Shown: in pieces, positions 1 to 10,530 of the stretch
How positions within the stretch are numbered: position 1 is the first letter of the stretch
Layout of the letters: every line of letters starts with the position of its first letter
Assembly: GCA_036924285.1 (NCBI GenBank)
Contig: JAYKYS010000004.1
Span: forward strand, 12,556,001-12,620,000
DNA length: 64,000 nucleotides
Direction of reading: 5' to 3'
Origin: Asterella californica
Taxonomy: Eukaryota > Streptophyta > Marchantiopsida > Marchantiales > Aytoniaceae
Program-made: the position numbers and the translations under genes
Notes under the pieces: model-generated
Database searches by the model: none
Seen by the model: only the letters and a program-made list of their open reading frames with translations
What the model was told of the DNA's origin: nothing

Positions 1-624
1 TGATGGTGCAGGTGCGATCGTTGTGGCTACACCAGGAGTCGGAGTTGACACCAGAGCAGCATGATGAGGTTGGATGATATCTCCTTCATCCAAACTCTCT
101 TCCATATTTGTCGCAATCTTGATGACCTCCGCTTTGTTTGCTGGCTTCTCGTACCTCACTTGGGTTCGAATTGAAGGCCTCAACCCTCCCACCAAGTTCT
201 TGGTCAACACTACTCCAATCCTCGCCATCATTAACTCCACATTGTCTCCACTCTTCCGTAGGACCGTACGAAACCGTTGCTCCAACTTATCCACCCTTTC
301 GGCATATTGCCGAACTTTCTCGTCGTCCCGTTGCTTCAAATGAGTAAGCTCCACCATGAGCTTCTCATAACTCTCTTCTGGAAGAAATTCTTCGATGAGT
401 GCATTACTCAACGTCTCCCATGTGTCCTCAACTGCACCAGGTGTCTGGCTCTTCACTCGATCTTCATACCACGTAAGAGCAAAATCTTCTAAAAACTCTG
501 ACAGTAACAACATCCATTCTTCTTTCCTTCTCACGTTGTTTCCGATGCAACCCCTTTTGAAGTCTCGTACAAATGGTTCTACATCTTCATTGTCCTTCTC
601 ATGAAACACTGGTAACTTCCCCAT
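1..624 (-). CDS. Gag of gypsy element E1, partial at window edge
   Basis: The reverse strand is open from an ATG at 622-624 to the window edge, giving 208 residues without a stop. It begins MGKLPVF and carries the retrotransposon gag core, with LTWYEDR near residue 50, ESYEKLMVEL near 90 and VGGLRPSIRTQVRYE near 155. It aligns almost without gaps with the N-terminus of the E3 gag at 36204, so the two elements are sister copies. Gag packages element RNA in cytoplasmic particles. The zinc knuckle, protease and pol would lie beyond base 1 and cannot be seen. Codon use looks undecayed. Confidence 0.85.
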   Translation of the reverse strand, partial: MGKLPVFHEKDNEDVEPFVRDFKRGCIGNNVRRKEEWMLLLSEFLEDFALTWYEDRVKSQTPGAVEDTWETLSNALIEEFLPEESYEKLMVELTHLKQRDDEKVRQYAERVDKLEQRFRTVLRKSGDNVELMMARIGVVLTKNLVGGLRPSIRTQVRYEKPANKAEVIKIATNMEESLDEGDIIQPHHAALVSTPTPGVATTIAPAPS

Positions 625-837
625 CTTGTAACTATTCTTTCTACCCTTCTAATTTTTGTGCAATAACTACTCGCTAAAAGAGTACGAACATCACCAATTC
701 CATTCGCGAATAATCTACCATAGGTAAAATGAAAGGAAATGGTTGTAACAACACCTCTTGTGCCATCTCTTCTCCCAAGGTAATCATGAGTCTGAGTAGC
801 ATCACCGTCTTCTTCATCATCCGAATGACGATCTCCA

Positions 838-1314
838 TCACAACTCAGCCGAGTCCTCTTTTGAAGTCGACAACTTCTCCGTCTCAACTCTTTGAGTCTC
901 GTCCAACTTCTCGACTACTGACGTAAGTAGGGCGGCCACATCGACGCACTTGTGTCCTCTTGATAGATCACCCACTCCACAACTTGGACAAGGATCTTCG
1001 CCTAGAAGATGAATTGGCGCTGGTGACGATGGAACCACTCGAAGACTTAAATCAGTAAACTCTTGCTTCCCTTTAGCTCTCTCGGTTCTGGTTCTAGTTG
1101 GACAATTCACTACTTTGTGTCCCAATCCTCTACAGAAATAACACCACAAGTCGGTTTCTACTCTTCTCCTCGGAGATTCTACTTGAGGTTTAGTACTAGA
1201 GTTTTCAAACTTGACGATAATCTCTCTCGAACTTTCTCCGACACTTACTATGACATCTAAACCTTGAGGAAGGTTTCTAAGTCTAACTTTCTAATCTTTT
1301 GAATTTCCACTCAT
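838..1314 (-). pseudogene. E1 leader ORF with zinc-finger motifs, one in-frame stop
   Basis: Read from an ATG at 1312-1314, this ORF matches the 154-residue leader ORF of E3 (35604) over its whole length. It has a shared LPQG segment, a CCHC knuckle (CYFCRGLGHKVVNC), a DLSL..PSSP segment, a second Cys/His cluster (CPSCGV...HKC) and a VETEK...SSED-like tail. Codon 7 is TAG where E3 has Trp, so this copy would need re-initiation or readthrough. It ends about 210 bases before gag. Its role is unknown. Binding of element RNA by an accessory nucleocapsid-like protein is inference. Confidence 0.7.
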
Positions 1315-1452
1315 GTTGCACCTTCTCAACCATTAAGTGGACAAAATATCATAGAGGAAAATAATTCTACATCACTTTCTTAACTCTTCCGAGCTTTATA
1401 TTGAAAATCGTGTATTATACATGCTATACACAAAATAAAATCTAATCTAAAA

Positions 1453-1770
1453 TTAACTATCGAAGATATGATCCTCCTCACCATAGTTTGTACTAATCAC
1501 AACAGACATCTTGAACTCACTCTTGTAAGGATCCAACTCTACTTCACCAGGAGCATTCGTGGCCTCCACAGTGAATGATGCTTTAAACTCGGCTTTCTTC
1601 AAATCTGTGCCAATGGTCGCGGAAGCTTCTTGGTATAGGGTAAAGAGGACACCCCAAGTGCTATAGATACGTGTTTGTAACTCATCTATACTTAACTTGG
1701 ACTTCTCCGTCTCTGTTCGAACTCCTAAACGTCTCTTCTTCCACCTCGGCACTCGAACTGCATTCTCCAT
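1453..1770 (-). CDS. E1 leader ORF of unknown function, 105 aa
   Basis: An ATG-initiated ORF of 105 residues lies between the micro-ORF at 2441 and the zinc-finger ORF. It starts basic (RWKKRRLGVR) and ends in alternating hydrophobic/charged segments (EFKASFTVEA, EFKMSVVIST) that could form beta strands. I recognise no family, and the short E3 leader has no equivalent. The strand and position fit an element leader ORF, but it could be a chance ORF. Confidence 0.35.
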   Translation of the reverse strand: MENAVRVPRWKKRRLGVRTETEKSKLSIDELQTRIYSTWGVLFTLYQEASATIGTDLKKAEFKASFTVEATNAPGEVELDPYKSEFKMSVVISTNYGEEDHIFDS

Positions 1771-1919
1771 GAAGTATCTTCAAGACCTCCTTGTATGCCG
1801 AAACGTATATCTCTTAGTTGGTAAGAGATCTCTCCAAGATTTTTGTGGTCTCCAGTAGCTCAACCTCCAAGCTACTAAATCATGAAGTTTCAACAGAAAC
1901 TTCTCTAATCAGAAGAGAT

Positions 1920-2385
1920 GGTGATGACTGTACAAATTTTCAGAGAACTGAAATTTGTATATTTTCACTTCCCTCATGGTTGTCAACCCCCTCCACTTGA
2001 AAAATTCTTTCTCTCTCTTCAGACCTCATCTTCTTATGATTTCTTTTGTCCTGGATAGCTTATCATCCACTCTAAAACACTGGAAAGTTTCTCAGGAAAA
2101 TAAAATTCACAGAAAATCTGACACTGACTGTAAACTTTTTCCAGAGAACAGAATTCCTCAACTCTCACGAATAAACCCCCTCAACTTTGAAAATTCATTG
2201 CTCCTTCTCTAGACCACCTTTTCCTATGATTTCTTTTGTCCTCGATAACTTATCAGCCACTCTAAAACATTAGAAAGTTTATCAGGAAAATAAAATTCAC
2301 AGAAAAGTTGACAGAGACTGTACAAATTTTCCAGAGAGCAGAATTTCTAAACTCACAAATTTCTCTCCTCTAATAACTTTTCTCT
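1920..2385. repeat. Tandem repeat of about 190 bp in the E1 leader
   Basis: Roughly 2.4 copies of a unit of about 190 bases lie head to tail. The landmark TGATTTCTTTTGTCCT recurs near 2037 and 2226, and ACTGTA..TTTTCCAGAGA recurs near 1930, 2120 and 2310. Copies differ by scattered substitutions. They sit in the untranslated leader between two leader ORFs. Confidence 0.75.
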
Positions 2386-2440
2386 CCTCCTTTCTCTACA
2401 ACTCTTGTTGCACCCTCTTTCAACTCTCCTCAAACCCTTT

Positions 2441-2611
2441 CTAAGTGAACAAGATGTAAAGAATGACTTCGAACGCGTCATATGTCACTACGGGATACAC
2501 GAAAGGTTCTAATGTTGCTAACATCGCGTTAGCTCTCTCTCCTCCCAACGTTCTCTCCATGTGTTCTCTCATAATCTCTTTTTGTCTAATATAGAATTGA
2601 ACTCTAAACAT
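2441..2611 (-). CDS. E1 leader micro-ORF next to the primer site
   Basis: An ATG at 2609-2611 opens a 56-codon ORF that starts 24 bases inside the primer-binding site. It begins MFRVQFYIR and ends with VTYDAFEVILYILFT. The C-terminal pattern (Pro, Val, a Thr-Tyr pair, then an aromatic and aliphatic strand ending in YIL) recurs in the micro-ORFs at 15555-15779 and, more weakly, 35073-35279. That recurrence suggests selection on the peptide or on translation through the leader. Function unknown. Confidence 0.5.
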   Translation of the reverse strand: MFRVQFYIRQKEIMREHMERTLGGERANAMLATLEPFVYPVVTYDAFEVILYILFT

Positions 2612-2634
2612 TTTCAATGATCCCTTCAAGTGAT

Positions 2635-2652
2635 GTCTCGGCAACGGAACCA
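2635..2652 (-). other. Primer-binding site, tRNA-Glu type (E1)
   Basis: On the minus strand TGGTTCCGTTGCCGAGAC lies four bases inside the LTR end. From memory, plant cytosolic tRNA-Glu ends GTCCCGGCAACGGAA plus CCA. The site is complementary to that end over 17 of 18 bases. E3 carries the perfect 18-base version. Confidence 0.75.
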
Positions 2653-2656
2653 AAAA

Positions 2657-3572
2657 TGTAAACCCTCCACGATCTCATCGATTAACTACCCCCCCGATCT
2701 CTCAACCTCCACGATCGTCACCGATGAATCTGCAAATGTCGGGCCTGTCTCTCACTCAGGGGTCACCTCTGATGGCTTTGATGGAAGCACACCATGAATC
2801 TTGAAGGGAAAAATGCTAAGTTCACTCATTCATACACCCACAAACTTATCAACTAAAAATCTCCTTAAACACATCAACTAAAATCCTCCATTCTAACGAC
2901 GTCTTTCAAGTTCTCACATGCTAAAAATATCCCACACTCTCTATATTACTCAAGTTGTCATTACGACAATGTGAAAACAAGGATGAGGAGCTCTTCTCTA
3001 CTCCTCTATTTATACATTCTAGGTTTTTACTTTGATACCCTCCGGTAATTCAGCCGTAACTATTTTTACCGGGTTTTACTAAGATATTACTTAAGGTAAA
3101 AGCATTAATCACATGGGCTTCTTACCTTTTCACATGGGCTTATTCCTTCAAAGTCAACAACTTCTAGAAGGATTCTGAAATATTCTCAAGGAATCTCGAA
3201 TTTCCACCCCCCCTCTACACTAGGACCCACTAAAAAGGAAACATGTGGAATCTCTTCTTGTTTTTAATGCCCACAAAGTCCACAACTTTAATCCAACCAC
3301 TAATATCAAGTCAAAAAGGAGATAAGGGATACTTTCCACCTCCTTTCTACCTTTTAGACAAGATGACAAGATAGTAGTGCTCACTCTTTAGTAAATATCT
3401 GAATTCTGCCAAAAGTACAGCTAAGTTTAACCATAACTAACTTTTAGCTAGTCATGACTAACTTGATACCTCCTTAAAGTACTTTGGCAGCAAATAAACA
3501 TTCTCAACACTTAGTTATAACTAAACACCTTACTAATAGACAAACTTCCTATGTGTAACATAGGTCGTTACA
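2657..3572 (-). repeat. 5' LTR of E1
   Basis: The right boundary is where TGTAACGACC starts on the minus strand, abruptly ending the coding sequence of the neighbouring family II ORF1. The left boundary is the ...TTTACA end just before the primer site. Length is about 916 bases. A TATA box lies at 3007-3014. The partner LTR is outside the window, so the outer end (3572, or 3560 at TGTTACAC) is inferred. Confidence 0.65.
3007..3014 (-). promoter_or_regulatory. TATA box of the E1 LTR
   Basis: TATAAATA on the minus strand is followed by AGAGGAGTAG. It sits about 350 bases before the LTR end, which leaves a normal R-U5 segment before the primer site. Confidence 0.55.
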
Positions 3573-4664
3573 GCACAGGGGGAGAAGCCACTCTTCTCGT
3601 CTTTCGAGGTGGAAGATCCCTCCTTGTGGTAGAAGCGGTCCTCTTTACTGTGCTTCCTCGCTTTGCAGTAGGGGTATCCATCCATCTTTCGTCTTTTGGA
3701 GTCTTCGGAAGACTCCCTGGTGTGACAGAAGCGGTCTTCTGCTCCAGTCGGGTACTCAAGAACTCCTCCGGTGAGTCAGACTCCGATCCCGAATGAATGA
3801 GAGAGGTGGGCTTCCTAGGTACACTTCTAGGACCCATCTTCCTCCGAGACGTGGCGTCTTCCGACCCACTAGAGTCGTCTTCTCTTACCAGAAGCGTCTT
3901 CTGATCAGTACCGGGTCTTGTCTGCGGCATCAGGGTGGGCGGGGGAGTCATTGCTGCTGCTCGGTCGTCTTCTCCTGAGCTCTCCTCCTTCTCCTCGCGC
4001 TTTCCTGTTGGTCTGTACCTTGCCAGTTGATCTTCCGTGAGATCCCTTTTGGCCACGTACATGTAACAGAAGAATGGAGTGAGATGTCCTCCTGTCGGCG
4101 TACCTAAGTATGCCAGCTTTGTCTGCACGTAAGCTTGTACGCCCCCCAGTTGATACTTTCCCCGGCACACACTGCTTCCAAGAACGCTACGTCCTGATCT
4201 CCAAGATACCTTGTCTTCTGCGCTTTCCCCTTGGGAAAGAGATGCAGAAACAGCTTCGCCAGAAGTCGCTTCTTCGGCTCCCGGTAAGATTCGATCTTCC
4301 ATCCGTTTCTCCCCTGCCTTTCTTCCAGGAAGAGACAAGTGGTGCTCCCAGGCAAGTGCCACTGTCTTGAGATTATGGGTGAGATCTTCTTCTCGTACCA
4401 ATAACCTTGGTGCTCCTCTTCTGACCTGTGAAAGGTCATGCGTCACCAATCCTTGGTCCAGGAAGATGATCTTTCACGAGCTACTCCTGCCTTCACAGGT
4501 ACACGGTTGCATGGCGGTAACGCTGCCCAAACCTCCTTCAGAAGATCCTGGTCGGCAAGGTTCCAGTTCCATAAGAAGAAGTCGAGACCCAACTTCTCGA
4601 TGAAGGATGAGGCCTCGGTCAATTCTGCTGCTGGTGACACCAATCTTCGCGGACCATCGACATA
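3573..4664 (-). pseudogene. Family II ORF1 (plant-mobile-domain-like), cut by E1
   Basis: Comparison with copy B (55639-55968) gives the frame, which starts near 4664. Seen in order: GLDFFLWNWNLADQDLLKEV, KAGVARERSSSWTKDW, WYEKKISP, WKIESYREPKKRLLAKLF, FPKGKAQKT, ESINWGAYKL, GGHLTPFFCYMY, then a Ser/Arg/Lys/Glu-rich tail. The spacing of the W..F...L-P, RA..L/INWG and terminal hydrophobic block resembles plant mobile-domain or transposase_32-like ORFs of Athila-type elements. That assignment is tentative. Damage: a 1-base loss near the start, a stop at 4443 (Trp in B), a frame change near 4110-4140, and loss of the C-terminus where the E1 LTR begins. Confidence 0.45.
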
Positions 4665-4739
4665 CTAAGAAACTCTGTTGCACTAAGCCATACGTGTTTA
4701 CTGTGAGCTGAAGACTCAGTCCTTCCCAAGTGCCCACAG

Positions 4740-6681
4740 TCTAGCTTCTACTTCTCAGAAGACGAAACTAGTCTTCCAGAAGACAGCTACTCCGTCTTCC
4801 GAGATTCTAACAGTACCTTCCTAAATAGCTCTCGTCTTCCGAGCTATATCCAAACAATCCTAACTAAGCAAGGCCTCGCATGGATTATCAAGAAGACAAC
4901 CCACCTTGCATTACATCCTACTTCTTATCAAAAGATACAAGATTCACGAAACGTAGAGTGCATAACAAGTTCAGAAGATGGTTGCGGGCTCCTGCGGTGA
5001 CAGTGGTCTCCGGGAAAGACTCCCAGGACAGCTTCCGATTCAATGCCTTTCTCGGAAGATCTCCCGAAATCAGGCTTCCCTTCACTGATCTCACATGTCT
5101 TCTTCTTCCTACGCGCAATCTATCCTCACAACAGGCTCAAGACATTTGCACTCTGTTCTTCTGACTTTTCACCTCTCATACACACTCAGAAGAAGCTTGC
5201 TGCTCGGTGGGAAGACATGACCCTAGATCATTCTCTCCAGATTCTGCCAGCAAGACTTCTCACGACTCTCTCCTAAGTTTGGGAAGAAGAAGGAATGGCT
5301 GCTATAGGTCGGATAGAAGAGATCCGAAATGGACCCTCACGTCTTCTCGTGCATTTTGCCAGCCGTTCCAATCTTCTAGTCTATCTAGGAAGATGTGGAT
5401 TTGAGAAGCTTGGAAGATCAGGAGGCACAGGCATAGTTCTCGTCTTCCAACTTCTCGAAATAACAAAACAACTCACCACGCCACTCAGGATTCGTACCAA
5501 GCCTCTCTTAATACGAAAGAATTGTATACAGTCGGTCTTTCGAAGATGTCTAGCTTCCGAAGATGTTCCAATCTCAGAAGCGTCTTCCGAAGATGTTCAG
5601 ATCTTCCGAAGCGTCTTCTGTTCAAGGTTTCGGGAGTAGAGGGATGGTTGGGTAAGGAAATTGATAGCTAGGACCTCCAATTTGAGGACTATGGGTAGGG
5701 AAGCTCGAATTGAACTCGGGAAGAAGGAAGAAGATGTCTGACGGAAATTGGGCAGCGCTTCCGCGTCCAATGTCACCAAAGGAAAAACGTGGGGAGGGAA
5801 TTGATCGATCGGGTTGCCTGCAAACAATTGGAGAAGCGCGGGGGATACCAACCAAAAGGCGAGAAGCAGTGGGAGGAAAGAGAACATGGGAAGAACCTCT
5901 ACAGTCTTCTGTCTTCTTCCCGACCTTCCTTCAATCTTCTACGTACTTACGACTCCGACTTTAGCTCCAAGGTGACCCCTACTAAGTTGTTGCTGCTGCC
6001 AATGTCTCGCCACTCCTTAATCGGACAAGCCTCCACCCTCGATTCTTCTCAGCTGCCGTTCGCTGTCTGCTTCTGAGTGCCTTCAGGAGACTCCTCCAGC
6101 TCAATGTACTTCCTACCCTCAGCGACTCGTCCTCGCCTTCACTCTAGCTATGAATTGATCCTGGCCTCACTCAATTTCACCTCGCTGCCTTCACTCCACT
6201 CAATCCCCTTCAGTTTGATCTTCCAAGTCAAAAATCGCTCGATGCGGGAAGCATGTAAGTGTCTTGTGTTAATGCGCTTCCTGCGCATCTTCTCACTCGG
6301 TTTAAGGATTCTCAACCCGATGTCCTACCTGACCTACCCACCACCGCGGGGTTACCCAAGTAGGTACACCCACTTCTTTACTTGGAAATCCCGTGGTTAG
6401 ACCTCCGCGGTCGCTGTCGTCGGGAAGACGCGTGTCTTCCGTCTTCCGCTGTCTTCGGCGGTCTCTTCCGTCGTCTTCGGAAGACACCATTGGGAAGTCG
6501 CTTCCCAGAAGACAACCGTCTTTCGAAGAAGTCAACTTCTTATTGCAATAAAAGATCATAAGATCATCTTCCTTCTAAGGAAGCCGTAATCTTAAGAACA
6601 ACGCTTCTTCAGTTATACAAACAAGTTATTAATCTTAAAAATTCCAAAAATTCATGAATCCTGTAATTTGTGGACACCACA
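4740..6681 (-). repeat. Family II LTR and adjoining leader
   Basis: The edge at 6681 is a TGTGGTGTCCACA start, shared with 57954 (TGTGGTGCTCACA) and 16310. From here about 1.9 kb is collinear with 56.0-57.95 kb of copy B and has no convincing coding sequence. GAAGAC/GTCTTC is extremely frequent: seven copies lie in 6410-6520 alone. Where the LTR ends and the leader begins cannot be told without the other LTR. A 3' LTR followed by ORF1 implies either a very long LTR containing ORF1 or a tandem element. Confidence 0.55.
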
Positions 6682-6797
6682 TACGCCCACCCTCACATGT
6701 TTGCGTCCCCACAAACATCAGTGCTTCAGCACTTCTGTTCACGTCCAGTACTTCTTGACGTGCCACCAATTTACACGAGTGGTCATCAACGTACCGT

Positions 6798-7968
6798 CTA
6801 ACTCTTCCAACTGCAAGGAACCATTGGTGAAGACCTCCAAGACGCGATAAGGACCCATCCAGCGAAGATGAAGTTTCCCAGGGACTTAAGATGTCGATTG
6901 TCGTAGAGAAGAACCAAGTCCCAATCTACGACGGTCACCCTCTTAAGCTTGCCATCATAGTTCACCTTACGTTGCGCTTGTACTTCGTACGTCTTCTTCA
7001 AAGCTACATTCCTGTCTTCTTCCAACTCTACGAAGTTTAGAAGACGTTGCTCTTGGCTTTCCTCTTCTTCCATACGTTCGGTTACGGCTAACCGGTAAGT
7101 AGGGACCTCTAACTCGATGGGCACAATAGATGTCACGTCATAAGTTAGGTAGAAAGGTGTCTTCTGGGTCGTGACTTTGGGTGAAATCTTGAAAGCCCAT
7201 AACATAGATGGCAATTTCGTGTCTCAATCATACGTATGGTTAACAGTTACCTTATTCAGGATGTTACACAGAAGACCATTCGACTTCTTCGTCAGTCCGT
7301 TCGCTTTCGGATTGTACGACGTCGTCTTCCGATGCTTTATCCTGAATCAGGAGGGAAATAGTCTCATTTAAGAAATGAGTACCCCTATCTGATACCAATT
7401 CCAGCGGACATCCGTATCGAGTGATAATGTTGTGTCAGAGGAACTTGGCTACCACTGCGGCGTCGTTCTTCCTTGTGGCTTCGTCTTCCACCATTTTGGT
7501 AGCATAGTCGGTAGCTATCAGAATATACCGAGCTCGTGTTCTTCTAGCCACCGGGGCGATAGGCCCTACAAAGTTGATTCCTCGCTTTTCAAAAGGAGCA
7601 AGCGGAAAAATGGGAGTAAGAGGCCACCTAGTGGTAGCTGTTGGTCTTCCCACCCTCTAGCACGCATCACATTTCTTGATCTCCTGAAAAGTGTCTCTAT
7701 ACATGGTCAGCCACCAATAATCGGTGTCCAACATCTTTTTTACTGTGGTCTTCAGCCCGTAGTGACCCCCAGCATCTTCGTAGTGAAGACCCGTGATCAC
7801 TGGCTTAATCTCTGAAGGCTCAAGACATCTCCTTAACTTCTCGTCATGTCCCTTCCTAAACAGGATACCCTGGAAGATGGCATAGGGACCTGCCTTATGT
7901 AAGAAGACAACCTTCTGCTCCGCATCCAATCCCTCTGGGTACTGTTGGTCTTCCAAGAACTTCCTCAA
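6798..7968 (-). pseudogene. Integrase of element A (family II), frameshifted
   Basis: Reading right to left: an HHCC zinc domain (GLHYEDAGGHYGLK...KKCDAC, 7657-7968), the start of the DDE core (KRGINFVGPIAPVARR, 7435-7653), and the C-terminal domain (6798-7214, VDWDLVLLYDNRHLK). The middle of the core, around 7215-7430, is only readable with frame changes. Integrase inserts element DNA into chromosomes. The parts match copy B in order and sequence, so this is a dead copy. It lies just before the LTR start, as expected for a gag-PR-RT-RH-IN element. Confidence 0.75.
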
Positions 7969-9599
7969 GTCCTTGAAGATCGACTCCTCTGTGGAAGTCG
8001 CAAAGACTGGATCAGAAGATCTAGTCTCGTCTTCTGGGAAGCAGGCGGTACGCCCCCCCCAGATGAAAGTGTCTCTGCGAAAACTGAAAATAGCTTCTCG
8101 TCAGAGAACTCGTCTTCCACCTCATCTTCTCGTCGTTCCGTCTCTAATCTGGATAGGTAGTCAGCATTAACATGTTGTCTTCCAGGCGTGTACTCAACGG
8201 TGTAAGTAAATACCTGGAGTAGAAGAATCCACCTAGCTATCCTTCCAGACAAATCTGCCTTCTTCACAAGATGTTTCAAAGAAAAATGATCCACATAGAA
8301 GACAAACGGGTTGGCTATGTGTCTAAACTTCCTACAGGAGTAAATCATGCCCAGACACTCCCTTTCAGTTGTCGAGTACTTGTTCTCTGCATCACTGAGT
8401 TGTCTCCCCGCATAGTAGATGGGATAATCCTTCTTCTTCTCATCTTTCTGACTCAATACCACCTCTATGACGAAAGCAGATACATCCACATAAATATGGA
8501 AGACTCTCTCCCAATCAGGTGGCCTTAGGACAGGGGATTCCGACAGAAGTCTCTTCATTTCTTCGAATGCTTCCTGCTGCTCAGAAGACCAAATGTAAGG
8601 TTCGTCCTTCTTCAGCAACTTGGTAAGTCTTCCTGCTACCTTTGCATACCTGTCAATAAACCTCTTGTAGTATCCTACGTTGCCCAAGAAGCTTCTCAAC
8701 CGAGTCAGGTTAGCAGGTGGGTGAAGTTTCATGATGACTTCTACCTTAGCACAGTCGACTTCTATACCTCTTCCAGAAATCCTATGTCCTAGCAAAATTC
8801 CTTCTGACATACCAAAGAAGTACTTCTCAGGGTGAAGAGCCAAACGATGTTCTCTACACTTCAAAAAACACTTCCTCAGAAATATCAGGTGGTCTTTTTT
8901 CGATCCAAACACACAGAAGTCATCCAAGAAGATCTCCATGAAAGTGCGAAGATATTCCTTGAAGATTGTAATCATCAATCTCTGGAATGTGACGGACGCG
9001 TTGCATAAACCAAACGGCATTTGATTGTACGCGTACGTGCCCCAGTCAGTAGTGAAAGTGGTTTTCGAGTTGTCTTCTTCTCTGATTGAAACTTGGTTTT
9101 ACCCAGAATACCCGTCCAGGAAGCTGTAGAACTCATGTCCTGCCACCTGATCTAACACAGAGTCGGTGAATGGTAAAGGATGATGATCCTTTATCGTGGC
9201 CAAGTTCAGCTTCCGGAAGTCCTGACACACTCAGATCTTCCCGGTCTGCTTCTTCGGCATGATGACAATAGGAGCTACCCACTCACTGCTAAGCACTGAG
9301 AAGATGACTCCCGCCTTCAGGTATTGGTCGATCTGGTCCTTCACCAGAAGCGAGTACTTGGGATTGAGCCGATACTGCCTCTGTCGTGTAGGAACAACGC
9401 CCTCTAGCAAGTCAATGCGATGCTCTCCCAACGCTCGAGGTATGCCCTTCATGTCTTCTATGATCCACGCGAAGACATCCTGGAACTCCGTCAGAAGTTC
9501 TCGAAAGTCTTCCAACTGTTGGTCCTCGATCACCTTGGAAAGCTTCAGCTTCTTTCCAGGAGCAACCTTCATTTCTTGAAGATCATCCGGGTTTATCAT
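7965..9599 (-). pseudogene. Reverse transcriptase and RNase H of element A
   Basis: The N-terminal RT part (9231-9599) has EHRIDLLEGVVPTRQRQYRL and VAPIVIMPKKQTGKI. After two stops between 9231 and 9020 the palm follows: MPFGLCNASVTFQRLM, then the catalytic FLDDF, then HRISGRGIEVD and LRSFLGNVGYYKRFI. RNase H follows (DVSAFVIEVVLSQ, YSTTERECLGMIY, HVNADYLSRLE). Pieces are in normal gypsy order and about the usual length. The in-frame stop after GKI and the damaged first aspartate region make the copy inactive. Confidence 0.8.
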
Positions 9600-10527
9600 T
9601 CCTTCAGTGTGACTGTACCACTGGCACCAAAGTATTCCGGTTTGGGAGCTTCTTCCGGTTCAGATTCGTCTTCTGGAAGACCAACTATCGGATTTTCCAA
9701 AGGGAAGACGACAGATTCGTCTTCTGGAAGACCAACTGTCGGATCTTCCGAAGAGAAGACGGCATCTTCGTCTTCAGGAAGCTCTTCTTCCGCGACTTCG
9801 TAGCACTCAATGTATCCACAGATCACTTCCTTTGCTATCTCTGTTGCTTCTAGAGTACACAAGTTATTCACCACAAACTCATTATATCGCTCATCATTGT
9901 CAGAAGACGCAGCTGAGTCTTCTGAAGTGTACCCCTCTGTTGTAGAAGGTGTTTCACCTTGGTGTCCAATCTTGATCCAAGGAAGCGAGACCTTGGTCTT
10001 CTCACCGGGCTTGGGTGTAGGATTGAGAAATCTCAAACGATGTCTTCTCCAATCGGTATTTACATTTGCAGCATACAGCCATGGTCTTCCTATCAATACC
10101 TGATATCCAACCCTAGCTACAGGTCGCAAAATGATGTAAGTGAGGTAAAAAGATACTCCCCCAATTACCATCAAGACATCTTTCAGTTGCCCAAAGGTCT
10201 TCATCTGGTCTGGTCCGCCATTCTGAGGATTCTCGGAGTAGGCTGGAACTCAGTGAAGCCTAGGGCATGCGCCGTTTCTTCAGTCATGATGTTAACTCCG
10301 GAGTCGGAATCAATGGGTACCTTCTTCAGAAGACGGCCATGGATCTCCATATCAAGTTCTGGGGCTCTCAAGTCCTCATGCTCTATCCTTAGGATCGGGG
10401 TGCTCTTGGGAAGTTTAGCTGTCCTCCTCTTCCTCGATCCTCGAAGCACGGATTGTAACAACTTCCTATAACCAGCGTTGTCATCCAACAGCTGTTGGAA
10501 GGTTACATCCGCCTTCTGATTCCACAA
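9596..10527 (-). pseudogene. Protease and linker of element A
   Basis: Positions 10201-10527 carry the retropepsin segment: an ELDMEIHGRLLKKVPIDSDS motif (DSD where copy B has DSG), followed by NIMTEETAHALGF. After a frame change near 10204, YQVLIGRPWLYAANVNTDWR matches the ILGRPW strand near the protease C-terminus. A long acidic linker (9596-10000), rich in EDE and SSED runs, then leads into RT. Loss of the catalytic Gly is a sign of decay. Confidence 0.7.
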
Positions 10528-10530
10528 GTC

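Noticed and set aside
3568..4449. 293-codon ORF taken as a complete host gene
   Set aside because: Comparison with copy B shows the start is an artefact of a frame change, and the stop codon is supplied by the E1 LTR.
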